Assembly (NCBI GenBank): GCA_963969365.1 | Contig: OZ017757.1 | Span: 2,294,001 to 2,358,000, forward strand | From: Asterochloris sp. CNOR1 | Taxonomy: Eukaryota > Chlorophyta > Trebouxiophyceae > Trebouxiales > Trebouxiaceae | Reading direction: 5' to 3' | Length of the DNA stretch: 64,000 nucleotides | Shown: piece after piece, positions 36,601 through 46,000 of the stretch | How positions within the stretch are numbered: the stretch's first letter is position 1 | How the letters are laid out: every line of letters begins with the position of its first letter | The notes under the pieces: model-generated | Seen by the model: the letters and a program-made list of their open reading frames with translations, nothing else | Told to the model about the DNA's origin: nothing | Database searches by the model: none | Program-made: the position numbers and the translations under genes

Positions 36601-37261
36601 GGGCCGCTGCCACCGGGCGGGGCCAGAGTGCCCAGCTGCGCCAGTGTCTGACCTACTCAGAGATCCGCTTGAAGGCCCTGGCCACAGCTCAGGTGGGCAG
36701 CTGTGTGCCCGGCTAGTCAGCTGTGTGCCCGGCTGGTCAGCTGTGTGTGCTGATGCCACTGCACAGCTGTGGGTGCTGCTGCCATGCGGCGTCTGCTGAG
36801 ACTGCAGAGTGCTTGTCTTATTTAGGATGCCAAGGGAAGGCCCATGCCAGGGCCCACCCCAGCAGCGGTGGGTGCTGCATGTGCAGCTGTCAATATGCTG
36901 ACTGCTGCATGCCAGCAATTGGGGCTTCTCTGCAGGCTTCCTGTTGTAGCATTGTTCCTGCATTGTACACATCAAGTGGGGAGACAGGCGCCACACAGAA
37001 TGCGTGGCGGAGGCTGACTGCCATCTGCTGGCCTTGTAGACTGAAGTCATCTGATGAGCCTAGTTGCGCATGCAGGCAGAGCCAGCTGCTGCATCAGGCA
37101 CGCCGCCAGGCTTCACAGGTGGCGCAGTCAGCAGCACACTGCACTTCCGCCCTGGCACTGCAGAGCCTGTCATGGGCCCTTCCCTGGTGCCCAAGCCCAG
37201 TACAGCAGACCGGCTGCCCATGCCTGCCATTTATGAGGCCCGTCCATACACTAGAGCCTGA
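27604..37261 (+). CDS. protein with two cyclic-nucleotide-binding folds
   Basis: Exons, mostly in phase: 27604-27714, 27807-28000, 28582-28726, 28907-28985, 29865 to about 30047 or 30072, about 30499-30828, 31312-31465, 31669-31798 (or 31807), 32514-32609, 33057-33212, 33583-33690, 34058-34250, 35028-35184, 35612-35777, 36261-36692 and 37076-37261. First cNMP fold: DTIIWSQGEDISKFYLILSG, then GNCFGEKAIL near 31375. Second: NIYFVVSGLCHLSAVE, then QGDFFGGGSLL near 33160. The canonical phosphate-binding Arg of the RTA/RTS motif is not evident in either, so cyclic nucleotide binding may be lost. The N-terminus is Ser/Ala-rich and basic. The C-terminus has a GEVERFYANGTP stretch and a Gln/Pro-rich tail. 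The 5' exons might instead form a separate small gene ending at 28774 by read-through of the 28726 donor. Likely a signalling or scaffold protein; no exact orthologue named. Confidence 0.6.
28070..28275 (+). repeat. imperfect tandem repeat in intron 2
   Basis: Three to four units of about 50-70 bp around GCTGCTGGACAGCCA(G/A)G, plus GGCAGCCAGGCAA and GCAGCCAGGCAACC variants, between 28070 and 28275. It is non-coding and lies inside the intron between the 27807 and 28582 exons. Confidence 0.6.
29535..29750 (+). repeat. minisatellite, about 25-35 bp unit
   Basis: At least seven units with the core AGAGGCTCACCTGGTGGCTG and variants (AGAGGCTCATCTGGTGGCTG, AGAGGTTTACCTGGTGCCTG) at 29535-29750, in the intron before the 29865 exon. 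The open frames across it are a repeat artefact. Confidence 0.8.
30240..30508 (+). repeat. tandem array of intron 3' ends (acceptor repeats)
   Basis: Six copies of a 43-56 bp unit, each with GCCCTGCAGGC(A/G)TGCAAG or a close variant followed by TTGGTTG.(T/C)(A/G)TGTGTG. Units sit near 30257, 30295, 30337, 30376, 30414, 30453 and 30490; the last merges into the start of the next coding exon. Every unit therefore carries a complete pyrimidine-CTGCAG 3' splice signal. Confidence 0.85.
31005..31195 (+). repeat. degraded copy of the intron end and start of the 31312 exon
   Basis: 31117-31172 matches 31272-31327: GTGTCTGCAGAACAT vs GTGTCTGCAAAACATG, then CCC(C/T)TGCTGCGCTGCAGGGG and TGATACAGG vs TGGTGGAGG. 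The acceptor CTGCGCTGCAGGGGTG is intact in the copy. Flanking sequence from about 31005 also resembles 31195-31270, so the duplicated unit is about 155-190 bp. Confidence 0.8.
31789..32050 (+). repeat. three tandem copies spanning the exon 3' edge
   Basis: TGGCGCAGCATGTGCAGCA recurs at 31789, 31899 and 32010, with about 110 bp units that also share ACTGAGCTGGCAGACA and TGTCTTGTGCACA / TGCCTTGTGCACA. The first copy ends the 31669 exon; the others lie in the following intron and keep the same GTGCAG or GCAAGC donor candidates. Confidence 0.85.
32941..33035 (+). repeat. degraded upstream copy of the 33057 exon
   Basis: The copy reads GGGTGGGCGTGTGGTGGGCG where the exon has GAGATGGGCGTGTGGTGGGC, then GCCCTGGGACGCCA vs ACGCTGGGGCGCCA, and GGTGTCCAGCAAGCTGCT is present in both. 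The copy is preceded by its own CTGCAG acceptor and runs into an in-frame stop. It is a former or alternative exon of the second cNMP fold, about 114 bp upstream. Confidence 0.85.
33863..34050 (+). repeat. triplicated intron segment, about 65 bp unit
   Basis: Three copies of CATGCTG(T/C)G(T/C)TCAGTCCTGCCTG, or AATGCTGCGCTCAGTCCTGC, at about 33892, 33945 and 34005. Each is preceded by TTACAAG(T/C)AA or a decayed version, in the intron before the 34058 exon. Confidence 0.8.
35415..35600 (+). repeat. two degraded copies of the 35612 exon
   Basis: The exon at 35612 reads ATIGAEGSSKKQHITNLLQQ. Upstream, 35415-35475 reads DAEGCSQRQHIAILLQ and 35538-35580 reads AATIGREGHSEAGHHT. Both copies are in the intron before the exon, in the same orientation, about 200 and 75 bp upstream. 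Confidence 0.8.
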
Positions 37262-37800
37262 ATTTTGGAGGCAGCTACTCCGCATCTTGCCTTGTGCACT
37301 GGCTGAGTTATGGTGCTCAGGACCCGTACATCATTTCTGTTGCAGTTGCGTTCAGCTCCGCTCCACTTCCCTGACTACATTGAATTGCTTCCTAAGAGCT
37401 TCAGCCAACACACTGAATGCCTTTGTTGCTGTCAATGCGCTTGTGCGCATGCACTTGCACCAGCCCAAATGCCGCTACGCAAAGCTTCCGTCTCGAACCA
37501 GGAATGCCACCAGCGGGGAACACGTTGCATGTGCCTGACAATACCCTGATCCTGAAAGATCAGAATGAAAAGAAGGCTGTTGTTCATGAAGATGAATGTG
37601 GCTCATGCAGGCACATCAGTACTCACGAGCGCACAGGGCCAGTAAAGTGTTCGAAGTTGTATGGGAGGTCACTTGATGCTGGCTGCGCACTCAAAAGGAA
37701 GGTGCTGAGGAGCCAACTCAGGGCACAGGGGAGGGGGATCCAGCTGCAGTGGCTGTGTCACATGCTTTGCTTGCCTCAGGAGGCTGAGACATAAGCTCTG
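37262..37800. other. convergent intergenic spacer
   Basis: 539 bp between the stop of the cNMP-fold gene (+) and the stop of the kinase gene (-). No coding pattern or repeat was recognised. Confidence 0.4.
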
Positions 37801-40800
37801 TCAGACATTGCTGCTGTTTGCGCGGGAAGGTGGAGCATGAGCCTGTATGTACTGCAGAGCCTGGCCTGCAGTGAAGTTGGTATTGCGGGGGAACAGGAAG
37901 CCCTTGAGGCGGATGATGAGCTTCCGGACATTGTGCAGGCGGCAGCCCTTCCTCTGCCAGGGCTTGCCCTTGCCCCTGCCACGTCGAGGCTGCTTGACTG
38001 CCTCCTCTGCAGGCAGCCAGGCATGTGCCATCAATGTAGCCTTGGCAGTATTGTTGCGGCAGATTGTTGCACTGGACTGCCAGAGCTCCCTGCTGTGGCC
38101 ATTCAACACGTTCTCTGCAGGCAGGCGGGGCACATATTCCAGTGCTGAGTCAGCATGCAAGCGCTGGCAGCAGGTGGTGCCTGGTCCCTTCCTGCGCCAC
38201 AGCTGCTTGAATTTGCCCCATGCAGGCACTTGGGTAAGGCGCTGTAGAGGCCTCGTCTCGGCAGCTGCCCTGCTGAGCTCCTAGCACATCACAAACTGTT
38301 CCTGGCAGTGATCGTAGCCTTGGTCAACCTCAGACTTCTGCAGGCTGAAGATCACAGCAACAATTCAGGTTTTGCTTAGTGCCCGTTTGTCCTTCTGGGC
38401 AGCATGAACTTGAGATTGTGACACACCAAATGATTGCATGGCATGAAAGAAATCAGGCACTGGAGTGCAGCTTGCAGCTGGCTGATCGTGGCAGGCAATG
38501 CAGCTGGCAGCAGCAGCAGCATGCACAGCATGGAGCAGGCCAGGCAGGACAGCACAGCTGGCAGCAGCAGGCACAGCGTGACACAACTTGGTGCGGCTGG
38601 CAGCAGAAGGCAGAGCCCTGGGGAGCATGGAGCTGCACACGGAGCTGACCTCCACTGTTGCTGCCCTGTCCATTGCCCGGACTCCCATTGCCGTCCACGT
38701 CCTGGTCCCAGGCCAGGAAGAAGGTGTTGATCCGGATGCCAGTCACCTCGTGGATCAGTTCCCTCACGACCTTGACCTTTACAGCAGCATTCAAACCATC
38801 AAGGGTCAAACATGTGCATACAATTCACTGAGAAGATGATGCCAGGCGCCTCCTCGATCAGCTCCTTCCCCACCCTACCTGCAAAAGCGCATTTCAGCAG
38901 ACGGGTCAAGTTCAAGAGATGTGTAAGGGCCAGTGCACATACTGCTCCCACCAGCCCCGCTGGTCAGCCTGAGGGATGCTTAATATCTGCAACTTTGAGG
39001 AAGATACAGGCAATATCTTCCCTGGCATGACAGCAATGCACCCCTCGGCAGCCCGCATAGTCAGCCCTGGCCTCCTGCAATATGTGCCTCAATCGATGCA
39101 TGGGTCATGCTGTGCAGGAGCATCAAGATGCACACAGGCAAGGGACATCTGCCATCCCGTGTTGAGTCCTCCCATCAAATGGAGCTCTGCATACCTGACT
39201 GGCCTGGGCCTCGTGCCAGGTGCGCCCGTCCAGCGCATTGATCATGCTGTGCAGCAGGCGCCAGGTGTCGCCCTTGCCCAGCGCCCAGCGGTACATCACC
39301 TCAAAGAATGGGATGCGGGGCAGGCGCTGCTTGGTACGCGTCCCATACAGGGCCGCGTGGCCATAGTCGATGATTTTGAAGTGGTACTTGGCAGGCGCCT
39401 GGTCCCCTGCAGCGGGCTGCAGTGCAGTGGACGAAGAGAGGAAAGCAGGGCTGGGCAGACAGTGACCGATGACCCCAGAGTTGTACTTGGCTGGCGTTGT
39501 TCACCACAATGCAGGCGAGCTGAAGAAGTGAGGGACATGACTCAGAAGACACAGGCCTGAACCAGTACTTGAACCTGCTCTGCTTTGGCAAAAGGGCGTC
39601 TCAAGCAGCGCAGGGCTGCATGGCGGTTGTCGATGACCCTGGGCTGGTAGCCAACAATTTGACCGGCCGACCTGGTGCCCACAGCCCCAGCTGGATTCAG
39701 AAAGCCACATGCCAAAACGAGGACCTACCTGGTAGGTGGAAGACGTTGGGCTCGTTGGATGCCCGCAGGCCCACCTGACGCCGCTGGCTCTTGCTGGCAA
39801 AGCCCTTGGGCAGCAGGGGCTTGGCATCCGCGCGGTGCTCCATGATGTTCTGGATGCGCAGGTCGTGGTGCACAAAGCCCAGCCGCGTCTCAGCCTTGTC
39901 GATGGCTGTAAAGACCTGCACAGGCGGTGGAGAACCCTGTCAGGCGTGTCAGAGGCAAAGGGGTCCCTACCGAGCCCAGCTGTGTCCCAGCATCGTCACT
40001 GGCTCTGCAGATCTGCGCAGGCAAGAAGCACTGGGCATCACCAGCCGGGTTCAAACTGCAGATGGTTGTGCACAGAGCTCAACTATGGCCAGCCCTTGCT
40101 GATGATGGGGAACTGTCCTGGAACCCTTGTACACAAGGAGTCTGCTTATGAGAAAAGTACAGCAGAAGCAGCTCGGCCAGTGGCGGCAAAGACCTGCACA
40201 GGTGGCAGAGAGCCCTGTCAGCTCTGCACGTCAGAAGCAGCCTTGATCGGGCAGCCCTGTAGCAAAAAGAGATTGTTAAGAACAGTGCTCTTGATGGAAG
40301 TGAGGACCTGAACAGGTGGGTCAGCCGTGCTAGCGGCAGTGAGAGTCAGTGCCCAGGCACAAGGGCCATCTGCCATGCTGCTGTTGCAAGCGCCACACGC
40401 AGAATTGATGCACAGCTTCAAAGCTCAGTGATGCAGGGTGCTGCTGAGCCTGTGCCCTGAGCACCTCTTGCGCACACGCAGTGAGTGCTCAGGCAGTGCC
40501 CACAGACCGCAGTATAAGGACCATCTCAGAAGACGGGCAGTCTCAAGACTGCAGTGAAGCCTTGCTCACCTGCCGAAGCATCTCGAGGATGTACTCTGCA
40601 TCCTCGAAGTCCTTGTCAGCTTCCAGCCTGCAGACAGGCAGCAAATGGTGTGGCCTCCACAGATATGCAGAGATTGTTTGGGCCCCCTCTGGCAAGCAGG
40701 ACGCTAGGCAGGGTCAGGATTGCCCAGGACAGTGCTATGCTGAAGGGTGTTGGGTACACAGCAAAGAGGCTTTGGGCCCCCCTCTGGCAAGCGGGACGCT

Positions 40801-42029
40801 AGGCAGGGCCAGGGCTGCCCAGGACAGTGCTATGCTGGAAGGAACATCAGGCACACAGGCAGCTGGTGGCCAGCAGGCCTCACACTGCAACAGCTTGCAG
40901 GGTAGGCAGGTCACGATAAGTGGCTTGGCCTCTGTGCATGCATGGACCCTGCTGTGCTCACATGTCGCTGGCTTCCAACCAGTGATGATGCCTTACAGGC
41001 TTGTGAGACAAGCAGGTTCTTCCCTTCAGCACTATAATCTGGGAGCTTGCTATGCTCATCTGCTATTGCCTGCCGCCTCGTCAGCTAGTCCACCCCAAGC
41101 CACAGGTCACAGGACACGCTCACCTCTTCTTGACCTCCCACCCATTCAGCTTCTCCAGGATGAGGCCCTCGAGGACGCCATCAGCAGCGCCTGCCACCAG
41201 AGCCTCCCCAGTGCCCATGAAGCCTGCATGCAGCCATGTCTACCCTCAATCAATATGCAAACAAAGCAAGCTCAAAGTTGCCAGTCCAGGACGGTGCGAC
41301 AAGCACAAAGAGTTTGAAGCCCTCGATGAAGGGGTGTGCAAGGCCGCACCTGACATCTCGTCCCCGTCGTCACCCAGCGTGTTGAGGTGCTGCCCAATGA
41401 TCCACTCGCGCTTGAGCCCGACATCGGCGCCCGTGATGGGGGCAGCAAACTTCATCTTGAGCACCTGCAGGCATGGCAGGGGCAGGCTCCTGCAGGGGTG
41501 CGAGCAGTGCAGGGGCAGCCTCCTGCAGGGGTGCGAGCCGCGCAGGCTCCTGCAGGGGTGCAAGCAGGGTGTTGCAGGGATGTGTGGTCGTCTGCGCAGG
41601 AGCCTTATGTGAAGGCCTGATTGGCACCCGCATCCTAACTTTCTTGAATACCTGCAGGTCCAGGATTCTCATTTGAACCCAGAGCAGGCGCCTGCTCTGC
41701 CAACAGCAGGTCCAGCGGGCCGTGTGCCTGCATGCCTGCCCTGCCTCCAAGTGCTGTTGCATGCAGTGCAGAGGAGCCATCGGACTACTCGAACTTGCTG
41801 CCGTGGGGGCCCCATGAGCAGATTGAACAGGTCCTTTCCTTTGTGAGCTCCTTGACTGCTAAGTCTGAGCAGTGCGCACCTTGAGCAGCTTTGGAAGGTC
41901 CTTCCCGTCGCTGTCCTGCAGCTCGAAGATGGCTCCCTGGCTGCCGCCAGCCAGCTCCTTGCCCACAGTGTACTGCTTGCTCAGCTTCACGCCCTCCTGG
42001 ACCTCAAAGTTCTTGGGCACAACAATGAC
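37801..42029 (-). CDS. divergent protein kinase (HHD loop, DYG instead of DFG)
   Basis: Minus-strand exons in phase: 42029-41880, 41464-41350, 41223-41124, 40627-40570, 39915-39729, 39406-39200, 38878-38829, 38776-38650 and 38228-37801 (stop). The 5' exon with the start codon was not found and should lie between 42030 and about 42950. Kinase signature: glycine loop YTVGKELAGGSQGAIFEL, a VLKMKFA strand, catalytic-loop-like GFVHHDLRIQNIM, and a metal-binding-loop equivalent FKIIDYGHAALYG. The usual HRD Arg is replaced by His and the DFG Phe by Tyr. The essential Asp and Asn of the catalytic loop and the Asp of DYG are present, so activity is possible. The C-terminus is basic (RGRGKGKPWQRKG). 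Substrate unknown. At least three introns hold copies of neighbouring exon edges. Confidence 0.72.
39455..39665 (-). repeat. two degraded copies of the DYG-encoding exon
   Basis: On the plus strand the exon contains GTCGATGATTTTGAAGTGGT (39367) followed by ACTTGGCAGGCG. Copies read GACCGATGACCCCAGAGTTG then TACTTGGCTGGCG (39462-39500) and GTTGTCGATGACCCTGGGCT (39628-39650), the latter also preceded by GCGTCTCAAGCAGCGCAGGG matching GCGTCCCATACAGGGCCGCG. Both lie upstream of the exon in transcription order. Confidence 0.75.
40185..40325 (-). repeat. degraded copies of the intron end at the 39915 exon
   Basis: AAAGACCTGCACAGG(C/T)GG.(G/A)GAGA.CCCTGTCAG occurs at 39910 (the real exon start and acceptor, read on the minus strand) and again at 40189. 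A weaker copy, GAGGACCTGAACAGGTGGG, is at 40301. All lie in the same intron. Confidence 0.75.
40675..40845. repeat. tandem duplication, about 98 bp unit
   Basis: GGCAAGC(A/G)GGACGCTAGGCAGGG(T/C)CAGG followed by GCCCAGGACAGTGCTATGCTG appears at 40690 and again at 40788. The copies are nearly identical, so this duplication is recent. It is inside a kinase intron, next to the 40627 exon. Confidence 0.9.
41465..41580. repeat. short tandem repeat, about 24-30 bp unit
   Basis: Four to five units of GCTCCTGCAGGGGTGCGAGC or CCTCCTGCAGGGGTGCGAGC at 41488-41570, immediately upstream (in transcription order) of the 41464 kinase exon. On the minus strand each unit contains a pyrimidine-poor CCTGCAGG. 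Confidence 0.8.
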
Positions 42030-42200
42030 CTGCAGGCAGGGCCATCAACTCTTGGCACGTGCAGTCAGAACAGGGAATGCCTTGCCCAAACTTCTTGGGA
42101 TGACCTGCAGCCACGTTCGGCAACTCTCGGCACATGCGGTGAGAACAGGGATGCCTTGGCTTGTAGCACCAGCTGGCCGACGGTGTACTGCAAGCTCAGG
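42030..42200 (-). repeat. tandem copies including a relic of the glycine-loop exon
   Basis: CAACTCTTGGCACGTGCAGT at 42047 and CAACTCTCGGCACATGCGGT at 42120 mark two copies. Next to the second, ACGGTGTACTGCAAGCTCAG (42181) matches ACAGTGTACTGCTTGCTCAG (41965) inside the exon, so YTV of the glycine-loop strand is repeated in the intron. Confidence 0.75.
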
Positions 42201-43052
42201 CCCCCCACATCCAGCAGCCAAGAGTCTTGCCCTTGCATCAACAATTTGTAGGGGCAGAGAGATGAAGGGAGGCTACCCGAAGTTTGCAGCTGCCTGCAAT
42301 CAGGGTGCAGGACTGCCGAGCAGCAGGCAGGAGCAGCTAGCCAACTGCGGGACATCTTGGGCTCATGGCAGCCACAGGCAGGATGCAGCTGCAGAGTTAA
42401 CTGGCAGGGCAGAGCGTGTGCCCAAGGGGCTGCTGCAGATCTGGCTAGACCTGCTGGCCATATTGTGGCCTCCATGAGATGACTAGAAGCTGGCAGGACA
42501 GATGAGTGCCACCTCAGCGGAATCTTTGAGCAAGCTGCACCTTCTGCCTCAGGTCTCCATCGTTCACTGCAATGGACTGCTGCCTTCCAATGGCATCACT
42601 TGAAAGCTTCTTCTTCAACAACGGCTCAGCAGTGCTGGAGGCCATGTCTGAAACAGCTGATCACGGAGTGCTCCCTAGCAGTCAGCAAATGGGCAATCAG
42701 GCGTTTTGTATTGCCTTCCGGGACTGGTCACGGAGAGCACTCACCACAGCCGGCTTCCTGCTTGCTAATGTGTCATAGCTGCAGATCAGCCACGGCAGAT
42801 AAAGACTTGCTGGTCTCGGTGCAGCTAATCTTCCAAGAAGCTAAATTTCGAGTCAACGGCCCTGAAAGCAAGCTCTGCAGAGTGAGTCTGCTTCTGTTGC
42901 CAGACATTGTGCAGACTCGTGTTTATGAGTTTTATGCATCAAGCGCCAGATCTGTTCGGCCCCAATCCAACAACATAACCCCCTGTGACATGCAGGAATC
43001 AGGAGCAATCACTGGCTGGGCTTCACTTCATACTCAGTTGCAGCGCGTAGCC

Positions 43053-46000
43053 ATGGGCATTCTGCGTCCACAGGATGTAGAGCGGCGCATGAGTGCGCCA
43101 CCACGGCCAAGGGGGCCGCAGGACCCCACTGTGGCTGAGCAGCTCAGTGCACAGGTGATTTAGTGGGCTCATTGTCCTTCTCCGGTAGTCTCCAGCTCCT
43201 AGTTTGCGGCGGTCTGCAAGAACAATGCTGGCTCTCAGAGTCTCACTAGCCTGCATGTCGGCTGATTATCAATGACTGAGTGCAGCAAATCTGTAGGCTG
43301 CCTTCACGCCCCCGCCAGGCTGTGCAGGCAACAGTCCTCCTGGCAATGCGAGATGCTGAGCATTCATCAGCTTCAGGACGCATTGAGCTGGAGTCTGTCT
43401 GCAGACTGCATTCAGCCCCAATTTCTGAAGGAATCGCTCCTGCCTGCATGATCCCACAGGCTTACGTCGCTTTACCAGGCAGACTGCTGGCTTTTCTCCG
43501 CAGCTCTGCCTGTCATAGCTCCGCCCAATGCCTTTCAGCTGCTGTCACATGCACAGGTTGCAGCCTGCACAGTATTCCTGCTTGTGTGCAGACGCAAGTG
43601 GATGCGGAGCATCCTGATGAGCCCAAGCCTGCTCCGCCTGGGGCAGGGCGGCAGCTTCTGGTGGTCATGCGGCACGGGCAACGCATTGACGAGGTGCGCG
43701 CACTGCTGCGACTGTATCGCTGTGAGCTCTCTGTGCTGTGGCTGCTGGTGTCTGAGTTCAGGGCGGCAGCGTCTGTTGGTCATGTGGCAGCAGCGCTGCC
43801 CACGCTGCTGCCACTGCCTTATTTTCCCCGGCTGGGGCTGCTCCTCTGACGTGCTGTGGCCCCTGCTACCATCAGTGCCATGTCATCCAGCATTTGAGCT
43901 CAGCATGGCAGCTTTCTCATACACCCACTGCAGCGCATCTGAAGCAGGCTTCTGAGCAGTGTGACCAATGCAGGTTGACCCTGAATGGCCGGCCCAGGCA
44001 CCACGCCCGTTTGATCCATATTTGACAGAGTATGGAGAGAAGCAGGTCAGTCCGGCTGCATGTACTCATGCTCTGCTCTTAGCAAAGGAAGCAAGCCTTG
44101 TAACGCTGCAACCTGCTCATGCAGCTTCTGCTGCTGCCTGGCCTGAGCAGCGGGTCAGTCAACTGCGCCTGCTTATTGAACTAATTAAAGGCACGTCATT
44201 CAGCGTAAAAGCCAGTCGGCAGTCCTCTTGCTGCTGCTTGGCAGCAGCTGTGCCAGTGTCTGCAGTAATGTGGCCACTGACCTTGCCTGTACTCACCCTG
44301 CAGCCAGCCTTCTGGAACGTTGCGCTGCTCTTGCTGTGCAGGCCCGCGATAAGGGACCCCATCTGACGCAGTACGCCATCAAACATGTATATGTCTCTCC
44401 CTTCCACAGGTGGGCTATCCATAAACATTGCTCTCTAAGTCAGCACCAATGTTGGTGCTGCCAGCCAATTCTGTGGCCCTGTAAAAGATGGTAGATGCAC
44501 AACAGGATCCTGCAGTGTGCTGGCACCATGGCTGGTGCCACTGCTGGTCAGGCCTGGTGTTCTCTTGCCCTTGTCATGGCTGCCCGTCTGCACAGCGATC
44601 TCTACTAGGCCAGCTGCCGTTGCAGGTGTGTAATCTAGTTCAGAAATGCATGGTTGTGCCTGCAGGCAGCCCAGCTGTATGGGCAAGCCACCTAGCCAGC
44701 TGCCTCAATCTGTGCAGGTGCCTGCAGACGACACTGCACGCTATGGAGGCTGGACCTAGAATACCCCCGGAGAAGTGGACCGTCACCACTCAAGTCTGTG
44801 AGGTGCGCAGCCCCTGCCTTGGTGGCCGCTTCCAGCCAGCAAGGGCACTTGCTATGCTCTGGGAAGGCAGAGCTTCTCAGGCTGGAGCTGCATCTCCCAA
44901 AGCACTTCTGGGCAAATGTGTGTTGGGCCCTGAAGCATGCCACCTTTTGCTTCTCCCACCACCTTGGCTCCCTGTGTTAATGCACAAGTGTAGCTGTTTG
45001 AGCTGGGCTGCTAATCAAAGGCAGCTGGCGAAAGCCACTTGACAACCTGATTACATGGCATTTGGGTAAGTAAGCATGGGCAAGGATGGGCAGTACAGCC
45101 ACTGGCTTTATAAAAGGGCCAGGAGGAGACATTCGATGCTACATGATGTAGCCCCTGAACCTGCCTTTACAAGCTCCGCATGCTGCTGCAACTCCTGATT
45201 CTGCACGCCTGGTCAGGAGGTGAATTCCCGTCTCTGGTAGGCATTTCATCCACGGCTGAGCTTCCCACCTCACCACGCAACACATCTTTCTGCCCCTGCA
45301 GCTCTTGGACACGCATGTCATGGGCACAACCTGAATTCGCTTCTACAGCTAGCCCGTCAACCACGCTAAGCTTCTCAGTGCCACCATGATTGTGATGCCC
45401 CTGCAGCTCTGGGACTTGCACAACCTAGACTAGAAGACCCTGTGCCCAGGGCGCTGTCGTTTCAAGGAAAGGCCCTGACCTCGCCTCTCAATGCAGTCTG
45501 GTGCCCCTGCAGTTTTTGAACCCCCACATCATGGTGAAGAAGGGAGCGTCTGTCCCCGCCGGGCACATTAACGAGTGGTTCTGGGAGGGCGACGTGCGTG
45601 ACCACCTGCTGAAGAAACTGCCTAAGGATGTCGCCAGGAGGATGCAGATTGGACAGACAAAGTTCTATCGCTTCCCTGAGAACCTTTACCAGTCGCGTAA
45701 GCGTTACATCAGATCCTTCCAGGTGGGATGCTCACTGAGACACTGTCTTGCCTGGTTGCCTGGCTGGGCTTAGCAGAGGACATCATGCAAGTGCGTGGGT
45801 GGGTCTGCTCACACGAGTTGCGCAAGGACATTGCTGGTGACGTGAGGTACCTTTTGAGTGCTTCCCTGGGAAGCTGTGCCACTCACAGGTCGTTCCCTGT
45901 GGTTCACCAGTTCAGGTAACAGCTTGAAGTCTGCCGCATGCAGCTGCACTAAGCAGGGCCAGGATCAATCTCAATATGCGGGTCCACCTGCACATGATTC

